A DNA stretch of 14,067 nt from Ruminococcaceae bacterium UBA3323 (GCA_002361935.1 DESD01000044.1:1-14067), one strand, 5' to 3'. Shown: positions 1-7,758, counted from the first letter of the stretch. Program-made: numbers and translations. Notes: a model not told the origin generated them from the sequence alone.

Positions 1-134
1 CTTAGTGTCTGCCAAATGTCTGCAATGGTTTTTATTACCATTTTACAAAAAGCAACACTCGATACCACTACAAAATTTTAACAACCCCTACTTTAAAATT
101 TTAATACTAACAATCTATAAACCATTGATAAAAT

Positions 135-950
135 TTATAAATTCAAAAAATCCTTTCTGTAATCTACACCGAAGAATTCGGCAAGGGATTGCATTTCGAT
201 ATCTTTGATTGTGTTTACTCTCGGCAAGTGGGCAGTGAGCATATAAATCTGTGCCGCTTTTTCTACTGTTTCAATTAATCCGAAGGTTTCATCCATTGTT
301 TTGCCTGCACCGTAAATACCGTGCATTCCCCATATAACAAGACGGAATTCCTCCATTTTCCTGGCAGTTGCTTCGCCTATCTCATTTGTTCCGCAAAGCA
401 TCCAGGGCAGAACACCGATACCGTCAGGAAAAACAACAATACATTCGGTGCACATTTCCCAAAGCGTATGCGTGAATTTCTTTTCATCAAGCTCGTGAAC
501 ATAGTTCATTGCAAGTGTATTTGTAGGGTGTGAGTGCATCACAACTCTGTTTTCAGGGTCAACCTTAAGTCTTGCCATGTGGCTCATAAGGTGTGCAGGC
601 AGCTCGCTTGTAAATTTACCACCGTCTGCATAGCCCCAAAGTAATTCTGCAGTTGTGCCGTCCTTTGCAATACGGATAATACCGAGATTATTTTCGGGAT
701 CAGGTTTAACATTCTTAAAGTATTTGCCTGTACCTGTTACTATAAAAATTTTTCCGATAAGCGGAGAGGCGTCAAAGCCTGTCGGGATTGCTCGGATAAC
801 ATTGTTTAGGTCAAGGTATTCTGATGCCTCGCTCTCATCAAGCATATAGCTGATGTTTCCGCCGTTTCGCTCATCCCAGCCAAGGCGGTACATATTGGCG
901 GTTGTATCGCACATTTCTTTTACAAACGGCGCTGTTAAAATATCCTTCAT
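135..950 (-). CDS. rhaD: Rhamnulose-1-phosphate aldolase
   Basis: Class II (zinc) aldolase that splits L-rhamnulose 1-phosphate into dihydroxyacetone phosphate and L-lactaldehyde, the last cytoplasmic step of rhamnose breakdown. The protein is 271 residues, close to the E. coli enzyme (274). The zinc ligands fit the family pattern: His139 and His141 in a MHSHPTN motif and His210 in WGMHGIYG, with the catalytic Glu116 in FTSELPAH; these sit 1-2 residues before their E. coli equivalents. It is the last gene of the operon. Its ATG overlaps the stop codon of the intact reading frame of rhaA (ATGA), so the two were probably translationally coupled. The rhaA frameshift moves that stop 77 bases upstream and should weaken the coupling. 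No convincing terminator is visible in the 134 bases downstream. Confidence 0.95.
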   Translation of the reverse strand: MKDILTAPFVKEMCDTTANMYRLGWDERNGGNISYMLDESEASEYLDLNNVIRAIPTGFDASPLIGKIFIVTGTGKYFKNVKPDPENNLGIIRIAKDGTTAELLWGYADGGKFTSELPAHLMSHMARLKVDPENRVVMHSHPTNTLAMNYVHELDEKKFTHTLWEMCTECIVVFPDGIGVLPWMLCGTNEIGEATARKMEEFRLVIWGMHGIYGAGKTMDETFGLIETVEKAAQIYMLTAHLPRVNTIKDIEMQSLAEFFGVDYRKDFLNL

Positions 951-1096
951 ACTCTCTTTTTCAAAACCTCGTTTTCATATTTTTTGACTTCCGTAAGATA
1001 GTCGGCAGGTGTATCTGTCTGTTTTAAATATTCTTCCCATACATCACCGAAGGGCATTGTTTTAAGCTCCTCGTGCATGACCATAAGCGATGTAAA
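947..1096 (-). pseudogene. rhaA: Displaced C-terminal part of rhaA (frameshifted)
   Basis: In the -1 frame relative to rhaA, these codons encode a family-like tail, including MHEELKTMPFGDVWEEYL and ending in KKYENEVLKKR-V, about 49 residues. The frame ends in TGA at 947-949, overlapping the rhaD ATG as ATGA, which is the gene-to-gene joint expected in an intact operon. The length check works: 2181 to 947 is 1235 bases, and adding one gives 412 codons. There is no canonical slippery heptamer at the junction (GAT TTA CAT), so programmed frameshifting is not supported. Confidence 0.9.
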
Positions 1097-2181
1097 TCAT
1101 TGCTGTTCTGCATTTCTTTCATTGCCTTCGATGGTTCAAGCATTGCATAAAGAAGTGCCTTCTGAACACTCCTTATACCTGTTACCCAAGCAGAAATACG
1201 GTTGATAGATGCGTCAAAATAGTCTGTTGCGATAAACACTCTGTCAAGTGCATCTGCCCTTACAATTTCCTTTGCAATCTCCTTTGTTTCATCATCAAGG
1301 ATAACAACATGGTCACTGTCCCAACGAACACCACGAGTGATGTGCAGTGCGATTTTATTGTTAAACAAAAGCATGGATGATATTTTATCGCTTACCATTT
1401 CAGTCGGATGATAATGTCCGTTATCCATAAGCGGTGTTATGCCTTTGTTTGCAACATAGTTCATACAAAATTCAGCACTGCCGACCGTATAGCTTTCCAT
1501 ACCGATACCGAACACTTTAGATTCAAGACAAACAAATACCTTTGATTTATCATAAGAAATTGAAAGAATTTCATCAAGTGATTTTTTAAATCTTTCTCTC
1601 GGACCGAATCTATCAGCAGGTACATCTTTGTATCCGTCAGGAATCCAGATGTTCATAACACAGGGAATACCTGTTTCATTTGCAAAATATTCAGCAATCT
1701 TCAAACAGCACTTGCCGTGTTCCACCCAAAACTGCCTTACAGTTTCATCAGGTGATGACAGCGTTAAATTATCCTTTACCATAGAATGAGAAAAGAATGT
1801 AGGGTTAAAATCAATCCCCATATTTCTCTCTTTCGCAAACTGCACCCATTTGGTAAAATGCTTTGGCTCTAATTTATTTCTGTCTGCAAAATCTCCGTCA
1901 AATATGGCATAGGATGCGTGAAGATTCAGCTTTAATTTACCCGGAGTAAGACTGATAACCTTATCCATATCTGACATAAGCTCATCGGGGGTTCTTGCTC
2001 TGCCTATATAATTTCCTGTGGTCTGAATACCGCCTGTAAGTCCGCCGTCATTGTCAAAACCGATAACATCGTCACCCTGCCAGCAATGAAGTGAAATGGG
2101 TACTGTTTTTAATATTTCTATTGCCTTATCGGTATCAACACCGAGCAAGGCATATTTTTCTTTTGCTTCAATATAGGACAT
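1024..2181 (-). CDS. rhaA: L-rhamnose isomerase, truncated by a frameshift near its C-terminus
   Basis: Metal-dependent aldose-ketose isomerase converting L-rhamnose to L-rhamnulose. The open frame gives 385 residues; family members are about 415-425. Metal and catalytic residues are all present and keep a constant offset of 14 from the E. coli numbering: Glu220, Asp253, His280, Asp288, Asp290 and Asp320. From about residue 363 the sequence stops resembling the family and ends in 23 out-of-frame residues. The missing tail is present in the next frame (see the entry at 947-1096). One T is missing, on the coding strand, from a run that now reads TTT (plus-strand AAA at 1094-1096); restoring it gives 411 residues. 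The start ATG has a clear AAGGAGA site 7 bases upstream and overlaps the rhaB stop by one base (TAATG). Whether the short protein works is unknown; its active site is complete but the C-terminal helices are lost. A sequencing or assembly error is a serious alternative. Confidence 0.9.
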   Translation of the reverse strand: MSYIEAKEKYALLGVDTDKAIEILKTVPISLHCWQGDDVIGFDNDGGLTGGIQTTGNYIGRARTPDELMSDMDKVISLTPGKLKLNLHASYAIFDGDFADRNKLEPKHFTKWVQFAKERNMGIDFNPTFFSHSMVKDNLTLSSPDETVRQFWVEHGKCCLKIAEYFANETGIPCVMNIWIPDGYKDVPADRFGPRERFKKSLDEILSISYDKSKVFVCLESKVFGIGMESYTVGSAEFCMNYVANKGITPLMDNGHYHPTEMVSDKISSMLLFNNKIALHITRGVRWDSDHVVILDDETKEIAKEIVRADALDRVFIATDYFDASINRISAWVTGIRSVQKALLYAMLEPSKAMKEMQNSNDLHRLWSCTRSLKQCPSVMYGKNI

Positions 2182-3551
2182 TATTGTATCTCCTTAATAT
2201 CAAATGATTTCTTCACTATATCTCTTGCATCTGCAAGGGTTATTTTTTTATCATACATAATCTGTGAGAGCAGATTGCCTGTTGCAGTTGCTTCCGTAAG
2301 TCCTGTTATAACTTTTTTACCTGTATATCGTGCAGTAAGTTCATTCAAATATGTATCTTTACTGCCTCCACCGACGATAAATATATTGTCTATTGTCTTG
2401 CCTGCAAGCTGTTCAATTTCACAAACTGCATCCTTGTACGATTTTGCAAGTGAATGATAAATAGAATTGATAACAATATCTATCGGCAAACTGCTGTTTT
2501 TCAGATAACTGTAAATTGCATTTATCATATTTTCAGGTGCAAGGAAATCAGGAGCATTAGTATCAAGCAATTCAAACTGATTGCTTTGCATTGCAAGACG
2601 CATCATATCGTCATAGCTGAATTCATTATTAAGATTTTTCTTAACATTCTGAAAAAGCCACATGCCCATATAATTTTTAAGAAATCTGAAACGATAATCA
2701 ATACCGCCCTCGTTTGCAAAATTTGCCTTTTGAGCATCAATACTGACAATAGGATTCAGGCTTTCAACTCCAATCAGCGACCAAGTACCTGATGAAATAT
2801 ATACACTGTTATCATCAATCGGGCAAGCCGCAACTGCACTTGCTGTATCGTGACTCGGTGCAAAAATAACGGTGCAGTCAAAGCTTGCATACTCCTGCAT
2901 TTCTTTTGTAAAATTTCCTATGACTGTGCAAGGTGTATCAAGGTCAGTAAACAAATGCTTTGGTAAGCCTAATTTTTCGATAATATCCTTATCCCAAATC
3001 TTTGATTCAGCATTCACCATACCCGTAGTTGTGGCATTGGTATATTCATTTCTGATAACACCTGTCAGCTTATAGGATAAATAAGCAGGTATCATCAAAA
3101 ATTGCTTTGCTTTATCCAGCTTGCCTGACAGCTTATCTGCATAAAGCTGATAGATTGTATTGAAAATCTGCTTTTGAATACCTGTTTTAAGATATAACTC
3201 TTCGGCAGAAATAATTTGTTCAACCTTGCTTATTACATCATTAGTTCTGCTGTCACGATAAGATACGGCAGGCAGGATTTCCTGCTTATCTTCATCAAGC
3301 AGAACATAATCAACACCCCATGTATCAATGGCAACCGTAGTCGGTATTTTACCAATATCCCTGCATTTTGCAATACCTTTTTTAACCTCGTCTACAAGGT
3401 GTTTTATATCCCATGCGAGTGTACCGTTCTGATTAATTATATAATTTTCAAATCGGTGGATTTCTTCAAGCTTTAGTTTGCCGTCCTCAATATATCCGAG
3501 TATATGCCTACCACTTGATGCACCGATATCTACCCCTAAATAATATTTCAT
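2181..3551 (-). CDS. rhaB: Rhamnulokinase (FGGY family)
   Basis: ATP-dependent kinase that phosphorylates L-rhamnulose at O-1, supplying the aldolase. It has 456 residues against 489 in E. coli. The FGGY-kinase landmarks are in order: N-terminal phosphate loop DIGASSGR (residues 8-15), the substrate-site segment IDTWGVDY (75-82), the catalytic base Asp235 in APSHDTASAV, the second phosphate loop SSGTWSLIG (253-261), and the adenosine motif VGGGSKDTYLN near residue 390. It starts one base inside the stop codon of the upstream epimerase (TAATG) and overlaps the start of rhaA in the same way, so translation of the three genes is probably coupled. The frame is intact. Confidence 0.95.
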   Translation of the reverse strand: MKYYLGVDIGASSGRHILGYIEDGKLKLEEIHRFENYIINQNGTLAWDIKHLVDEVKKGIAKCRDIGKIPTTVAIDTWGVDYVLLDEDKQEILPAVSYRDSRTNDVISKVEQIISAEELYLKTGIQKQIFNTIYQLYADKLSGKLDKAKQFLMIPAYLSYKLTGVIRNEYTNATTTGMVNAESKIWDKDIIEKLGLPKHLFTDLDTPCTVIGNFTKEMQEYASFDCTVIFAPSHDTASAVAACPIDDNSVYISSGTWSLIGVESLNPIVSIDAQKANFANEGGIDYRFRFLKNYMGMWLFQNVKKNLNNEFSYDDMMRLAMQSNQFELLDTNAPDFLAPENMINAIYSYLKNSSLPIDIVINSIYHSLAKSYKDAVCEIEQLAGKTIDNIFIVGGGSKDTYLNELTARYTGKKVITGLTEATATGNLLSQIMYDKKITLADARDIVKKSFDIKEIQ

Positions 3552-5200
3552 TATTTTACATCTAACTCCGACGCTTCTTTAGGATATTCACGCAGTTCAT
3601 CATCTTCGTGTAATGGTGTCCATACCTGCGCAAAGAACGGATCTACTTTTGCACGCTGACCATAGTTCCAGCTCTTTCTCTCACACTCGTCACACCAATG
3701 ACCGCCCTCAAGCACAAGCCTTGGACTTGCTTTAAAAGTATGACCAAAAGCACATTTGAATTCAAGCTGTGTTGTCCAGTCGCCCTTTTTCATTTCAGCT
3801 GATAAGCATTCACCGCCTCTGAATTTGGCAGCACCCTGCATATCCTCAAGTGTCAGCTCACTTTCAGGCTTTGATTCATCATAGCCGTGGTCAAGAATAA
3901 TCTGCTTATCCCAATCAAAGAAATGGTTGAAATCATTATAATTGTCAGGCAGCTTTTCCCAAGCCTTTTTACTGCCCCAATAAGCATCAATATGGTCATC
4001 AACATTATCCTTAATAAAATGTGCTGTACCATGCTCACCGTCTGCCAGCTTATTAAACATACTGCCCATAACGGATGCCATCAGCTTTTCACCGCCCGGC
4101 ACTTTGCACATTGCCTTTGCAACATAAGCAGTCGCACCCAAGCCTTTAAGATAAGCATCATAATAATATTCCATTGAATCTCTTTGAAAATGAACAAAGC
4201 TTTCAAGCTTATCGGAATCAAGATAATAGTGACCGTGGAAATTGCGAGTTGCCTGCATTTTTGGTTTGAGTATTAACGATAAATCCTCAATTCCGATATC
4301 GCCATATAATCTTTGGAACATTTCGGCTGTTGAAACTCGGCATTTTTCTCCGCCGCCGATATTATAAATATGTCCCCAGAAATTCATATCCATTGTATCT
4401 GTTGCATCCTGATAGGAAAGATTACGAAGCAGAACACCACTGTCTCTGTCTGAAACATATTCAAGCACATTATCAAAGCAGTTATGGAACATAATTGCAT
4501 CACGGATTGCACTCATTGCATCACCAATAATGCCTGTCTGACGGAGTGAAACCCAATATTTTAAGCCTGATTCAATAACAAGCCTTTCAGCGGCAACCTT
4601 TGAAACTGCATAATAATCGAACATACTCGGCTTGATAGGATCACCTACTCTGCCCCAATGAATAGGGGGCATTCTGTCGCCTGTTTCGGCAACAGTGCCG
4701 ATATAAACAAACTTTACTTCATCTGCTCTGCCTTGCTCTTTAATCGCAGTAATCAAATTTTTTGTTGAACCGATATTCACCTGCATTGTCTTATCAGGAT
4801 AATAGTCTGCTGCAGGTGAAACGAAGGCTGCAACATGAAGAATTAAATCGGATTTTTCAACACATTTATAAACCGTGTCATAATCATTAAGGTCGCCCCA
4901 GACAATTTCAAGTCCGTTGATGCCCATATACTCTTGAAGAATATTTCTGTTTTTCTCGCTGTCACGGACTAAAATCAAGGTGTTGTATGTATCGTTATCC
5001 TTTACCATTCGCATCAGTCCCTGAATACCCATACCGCCGCAGGCACCTGTTAAAAATACGGTTTCCTGATCAATTCTTGAACGGATATAAGGATGATATT
5101 CTGTTAAATGCATCTGTGGTCTTGCTTTTGCAAAGTAAGCAAAATATGAACCGAGAACAACTGCGTGCTTTACACCGCATTCCTTTGCAATTTTAAGCAA
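3551..5200 (-). CDS. Chimeric NAD(P)-dependent epimerase/dehydratase (SDR) with C-terminal zinc ribbon
   Basis: Extended short-chain dehydrogenase; substrate unknown, probably a nucleotide sugar or a sugar of the rhamnose pathway. The first ~46 residues belong to a different SDR (see the entry at 5065-5297). From residue 47 a full SDR follows: VFLTGACGGMG gives the Rossmann motif TGxxGxxG (Gly52, Gly55, Gly58), then GDLNDYDT, HVAAFVSPA, the catalytic Thr169 in YIGTVAETG and the Tyr197-x3-Lys201 pair in DYYAVSK. The last ~80 residues add a zinc-ribbon-like segment, Cys483-x3-His487-x15-Cys503-x2-Cys506. Only a TTG (5200) or the internal ATG for Met30 (5113-5111) could serve as start, and neither has a strong Shine-Dalgarno site, so the natural start of the main SDR domain seems to be lost. 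The long open frame and intact catalytic pair leave it possible that a product is still made by read-in or coupling from the GH43 gene. Confidence 0.75.
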   Translation of the reverse strand: MLKIAKECGVKHAVVLGSYFAYFAKARPQMHLTEYHPYIRSRIDQETVFLTGACGGMGIQGLMRMVKDNDTYNTLILVRDSEKNRNILQEYMGINGLEIVWGDLNDYDTVYKCVEKSDLILHVAAFVSPAADYYPDKTMQVNIGSTKNLITAIKEQGRADEVKFVYIGTVAETGDRMPPIHWGRVGDPIKPSMFDYYAVSKVAAERLVIESGLKYWVSLRQTGIIGDAMSAIRDAIMFHNCFDNVLEYVSDRDSGVLLRNLSYQDATDTMDMNFWGHIYNIGGGEKCRVSTAEMFQRLYGDIGIEDLSLILKPKMQATRNFHGHYYLDSDKLESFVHFQRDSMEYYYDAYLKGLGATAYVAKAMCKVPGGEKLMASVMGSMFNKLADGEHGTAHFIKDNVDDHIDAYWGSKKAWEKLPDNYNDFNHFFDWDKQIILDHGYDESKPESELTLEDMQGAAKFRGGECLSAEMKKGDWTTQLEFKCAFGHTFKASPRLVLEGGHWCDECERKSWNYGQRAKVDPFFAQVWTPLHEDDELREYPKEASELDVK

Positions 5201-5297
5201 TCTGTAAATAGGGTCGATATTATATTTTTTATAAAGATTATAAATCGGTGCAGGACCTTCAACTCTTTCATCAACGCCTGCCGCAAAAACAAAGCCC
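5065..5297 (-). pseudogene. Internal fragment of another SDR epimerase gene
   Basis: Directly after the GH43 stop (5298-5300) the frame of the downstream epimerase encodes about 78 SDR-like residues: FVFAAGVDERVEGPAP, then a helix containing YKKYNI, then LLKIAKECGVKHAVVLGSYF and finally YHPYIRSRIDQE. In extended SDRs this is the middle of the fold: the strand after the Rossmann motif, its helix, and the catalytic-loop region. There is no Rossmann glycine motif before it and no C-terminal domain after it. At about 5063 the frame runs without a stop into the N-terminal strand of the second SDR. I infer that a separate epimerase gene once lay between GH43 and the zinc-ribbon SDR and lost both ends. 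The open stretch extends back only to a TAA at 5315-5317 and has no start codon of its own before the TTG at 5200. Confidence 0.65.
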
Positions 5298-6785
5298 TCA
5301 CCCCTCTTTAAAATTTATTTCGAGCAAATCTATTTTGCCTGTGCCTGTATATTCAAAGTAAAGCGGCTGCTTTCCTGTTGAATGAAAACTTAAAATATCC
5401 GACTCAATCCAGCTATCTGCTGATTTAAGACTGATTTTTGCAAGCGGCTTTCCGATTTCTGTCATAACAGCAAGTGTACCGCCTGATCCTCTGTAATTAA
5501 TCGTTATTTTTGTATTTCCTTTAAAATCAAAATATTTATAGCCTATCAGGGTTTTATTTTCTATATCCTTTATAAATCTTAAATTTCCTTCGTGATTTAC
5601 ATTCGGAGCGTATTTATTTCTGCCGACATTTTTAAGATGCGGCATTTTGCCATTTGTAAGGTTACAGCAGATAGGCGCAGGATATTTTCCGATTGCTTTC
5701 AGCGGCTTACCATTCAGACCACAGCTCGTCATCTCAACCTGCTTTATTGTTCCGTCTGCTTCAATTTCTATTGGCTCTGCACACGCCTGTCTGGAAAAAG
5801 CAGTGTTGTGCGTAAGCCTGTGATAGAATATGTAATACTGACCGTTTATATATTCAATACTGCCGTGATTTGTACCCGTGGCGCAAAATCTGTCTTTCTC
5901 TTTTCTGCCATTCATTCCGACATCACCGTTTGAAATAATCACACCACGATATGTAAAATCCCTGTCAGGATATTCGCTTGTTGCATAACAAAGCTCGTGA
6001 TTAACCTGAGATGAATATATAAAGTAATATAAATCACCGAATTTTCTGAGTGATGCACCTTCATAAAAACAGTGCTTTCTGTATTCTGTTCCTTTAGGTG
6101 CATTATTGATTGCAGGAAGAATTCTCTTAGGCTCACCTTTAACAGTAAGCATATCATCTTCAAGCTCAACAACATTTGCACCCATAATGCTGAGTGGATT
6201 TTCACCTTTAATTTCCTTTACTGATTTATTGAAAATTCCACGCATAACATACGGCATGATATGCTTTACAACAGGTGCATTTGTATCCATAACAAAGCCC
6301 CAACCGTATGAAAGATAAATTCTGCCATTGTCATTCAGCACAGCAGGATCAAAGGGAATATATTTTAATAATGGTTCGCCGTTAGAACATCTGACATCTC
6401 CATAATATTCAAACTGTCCTGCAGGCGTATCACAGACAGCCACGCTTATAGGTCCGTCAAAACCGTGATTGCCTCGTCCCGATAAATCATAGTAAAGATA
6501 ATATCTTCCGTCATTTCCCTGAACAACATCAGGAGCATATAAATCCTGTCTGACCTCGCTGTAATGAGGACATTGCTTTGCCTGATAAATGATTCCCTCA
6601 CATCGCCAGTCACTTAAATCATTGACCGGTGCAGACCAGCATTCATAATCAAGCAAGCAAAAATTATCTCCGCCCTCTTTGTCGTGACTGCCATAAATAT
6701 AAACTCTGTCACCAAATACATGAGGCTCACCGTCAGGAATATATGTATCAAGCGGCAGGTAGGGATTAAAGACTTGTTTTTTCAT
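5298..6785 (-). CDS. Cytoplasmic glycoside hydrolase family 43 enzyme
   Basis: Five-bladed beta-propeller glycosidase of the GH43 type (arabinofuranosidase, xylosidase or galactosidase activities occur in the family; the substrate cannot be read here). The GH43 triad is recognisable: probable base Asp18 in YIPDGEPHVF, pKa modulator Asp146 in PFDPAVLNDNG, and general acid Glu242 in FYEGASLRKFG, plus a propeller-centre His307 in GTNHGS and the blade motif YAPDVVQGNDGRYYLYY. Residues ~390-495 look like a beta-sandwich carbohydrate-binding domain of the CBM6 type. There is no signal peptide, so it should act on imported oligosaccharides. I chose the ATG at 6783-6785 (495 residues) over a start 11 codons earlier because an AGAGGTGG site lies 4 bases upstream of it. 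It is the first gene of the rha operon; rhamnose-arabinose or rhamnogalacturonan fragments are plausible substrates by context. Confidence 0.85.
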   Translation of the reverse strand: MKKQVFNPYLPLDTYIPDGEPHVFGDRVYIYGSHDKEGGDNFCLLDYECWSAPVNDLSDWRCEGIIYQAKQCPHYSEVRQDLYAPDVVQGNDGRYYLYYDLSGRGNHGFDGPISVAVCDTPAGQFEYYGDVRCSNGEPLLKYIPFDPAVLNDNGRIYLSYGWGFVMDTNAPVVKHIMPYVMRGIFNKSVKEIKGENPLSIMGANVVELEDDMLTVKGEPKRILPAINNAPKGTEYRKHCFYEGASLRKFGDLYYFIYSSQVNHELCYATSEYPDRDFTYRGVIISNGDVGMNGRKEKDRFCATGTNHGSIEYINGQYYIFYHRLTHNTAFSRQACAEPIEIEADGTIKQVEMTSCGLNGKPLKAIGKYPAPICCNLTNGKMPHLKNVGRNKYAPNVNHEGNLRFIKDIENKTLIGYKYFDFKGNTKITINYRGSGGTLAVMTEIGKPLAKISLKSADSWIESDILSFHSTGKQPLYFEYTGTGKIDLLEINFKEG

Positions 6786-6828
6786 AGTGCCACCTCTTGA
6801 CAAGTCAATTATTTTCAATTACACTTTA

Positions 6829-6857
6829 ATTATATCAACACAGTGTCGGTGTAACAA
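6829..6857 (-). promoter_or_regulatory. Promoter of the GH43-rha operon
   Basis: On the minus strand a perfect TATAAT (6834-6829) is preceded, with a 17-base gap, by TTGTTA (6857-6852), a four-of-six match to the -35 consensus. It lies about 45-70 bases upstream of the GH43 ATG. The -35 box falls inside the left arm of the inverted repeat at 6852-6882, so a protein bound there would block it. Confidence 0.65.
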
Positions 6858-6882
6858 TCATCAGTTTGTATAATGATTGTTA
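6852..6882. promoter_or_regulatory. Probable operator for the divergent TetR-family regulator
   Basis: A perfect inverted repeat with 10-bp arms, TAACAATCAT (6852-6861) and ATGATTGTTA (6873-6882), separated by 11 bases. TetR-family dimers bind such palindromes, usually next to their own gene. The left arm covers the -35 box of the rha operon and the spacer holds the likely -10 box of tetR, so one site could control both directions. The link to this regulator is inferred from position. Confidence 0.6.
6869..6874 (+). promoter_or_regulatory. Likely -10 box of the tetR gene
   Basis: A perfect TATAAT sits 44 bases before the tetR ATG, inside the spacer of the operator palindrome. No good -35 box is seen at 16-18 bases upstream, so the promoter is either weak or the true one is elsewhere; TATAAA at 6881-6886 is another candidate. 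Confidence 0.45.
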
Positions 6883-6918
6883 TAAAATCAACACAATCAG
6901 CGAAAGTGACGGAATAAT

Positions 6919-7497
6919 ATGAATACAAAAAATAATCAGCGCACAAGACTTTCAAAATTATTATTCAAAAATGCAATAATTGACCTGTTGAAAGAGAAGG
7001 GAGATATTCACAAAATATCCGTTCGTGAGCTTTGCCAAAAAGCAGAGCTTAACCGTTCAACCTTTTATGCGCACTATAATGAGCCTAAAGATTTGTTGGA
7101 AGAGCTTGAAAATGAACTTTTGAATTCAACAGAAGAACATCTGAAAAAAATCGGAGCAGAGAACGATTTGGGTGCTCATAAATATCTTCTGTCTTTTTTG
7201 AAATATATAAAAGATAATGATAAGTCTTTCAGAACACTGCTCATAGATTCTTCCGACCCTGATTTCAGAACAAAATTTATGCAGCAATCAATTATTCAGT
7301 TTGTTGAAAATCTCAATATCGTATTTGAAAAGGAAACAGAACAATATATCTATTCATATATACTCAATGGCAGCACAGGCATTATTCTTCAATGGATACG
7401 CTCGGATTACGCTGTTGATGAAACAGCAATATGCAATCTGCTTTTTTCAATTAACAGGAGTGCACTGATTAATCTTGATGATTATATTATTGAATAA
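6919..7497 (+). CDS. TetR/AcrR-family transcriptional regulator of the rhamnose locus
   Basis: 192-residue protein with an N-terminal TetR DNA-binding domain: a first helix (LLFKNAIIDLLKEKG), then a helix-turn-helix ISVRELCQKAELNRSTFYAHY (residues ~34-54, written here without claiming more than the motif), followed by the DLLEE linker helix. The rest is an all-helical ligand-binding and dimerisation domain with no further recognisable motif. It is divergent from the GH43-rha operon, 133 bases away, with a palindrome between them, so it is most likely a repressor of the operon and of itself. The inducer is unknown; rhamnose, rhamnulose or rhamnulose phosphate are candidates. Rhamnose operons are more often run by AraC-, DeoR- or LacI-type proteins. 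The ATG has only a weak GGA site six bases upstream. Confidence 0.88.
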   Translation: MNTKNNQRTRLSKLLFKNAIIDLLKEKGDIHKISVRELCQKAELNRSTFYAHYNEPKDLLEELENELLNSTEEHLKKIGAENDLGAHKYLLSFLKYIKDNDKSFRTLLIDSSDPDFRTKFMQQSIIQFVENLNIVFEKETEQYIYSYILNGSTGIILQWIRSDYAVDETAICNLLFSINRSALINLDDYIIE

Positions 7498-7591
7498 TAT
7501 CTAAATTCAATAATTCAAAAGTTACACTTAACTGTATATGTACATGTGATTTCACATTTATCCTTGCATAAATTTAATACAAATAAAAAAT

Positions 7592-7616
7592 GCCGTCTTG
7601 AGTTTTTCAAGACGGC
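7592..7616. terminator. Bidirectional rho-independent terminator after tetR
   Basis: Perfect 10-bp stem GCCGTCTTGA / TCAAGACGGC with a 5-base loop. The A-rich run before it (AAATAAAAAAT) gives a strong U-tract on the minus-strand transcript; the plus-strand side (GTTCTTCTC) is a weaker one. It ends tetR transcription 95 bases after its stop and would also block minus-strand read-through towards the regulator. Confidence 0.75.
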
Positions 7617-7730
7617 GTTCTTCTCTAAAAAATATATATTGACACAATATATACTTTTTGCTAAACTAAATAATGTTGGCAGAGGAAGTCAATATTATAC
7701 ATTACAATTGAATATTTTATTTTTACTTAA

Positions 7731-7758
7731 TAGTTTTAACCAACAATAGTTAAAACTA
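7731..7758 (+). terminator. AT-rich hairpin followed by a T-tract
   Basis: Perfect 10-bp inverted repeat TAGTTTTAAC / GTTAAAACTA with an 8-base loop, followed by ATTTTTTG on the plus strand. The stem is AT-rich, so as a terminator it would be weak; it could equally be a recombinase or protein-binding site, given the integrase fossil about 80 bases downstream. Confidence 0.4.

Noticed and set aside
1..28. Short direct repeat GTCTGC...GTCTGC at the left edge as an attachment site
   Set aside because: Only 6 bp, twice, at 11-base spacing; no integrase in that flank is visible, so it is not supported.
26..44. AATGGT/ACCATT hairpin as terminator of the rha operon
   Set aside because: Six AT-rich pairs with no T-tract in the minus direction; too weak to call.
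5..208. 67-codon plus-strand open frame at the left edge
   Set aside because: AT-rich, overlaps the 3' end of rhaD on the other strand, has no ribosome-binding site and no recognisable motif.
1085..1100. Programmed ribosomal frameshifting in rhaA
   Set aside because: No slippery heptamer of the X XXY YYZ type is present, and family members are encoded in one frame; a one-base deletion or error is simpler.
7546..7749. 67-codon plus-strand open frame after tetR
   Set aside because: It runs through the terminator hairpin and an AT-rich non-coding stretch, with no ribosome-binding site or motif.
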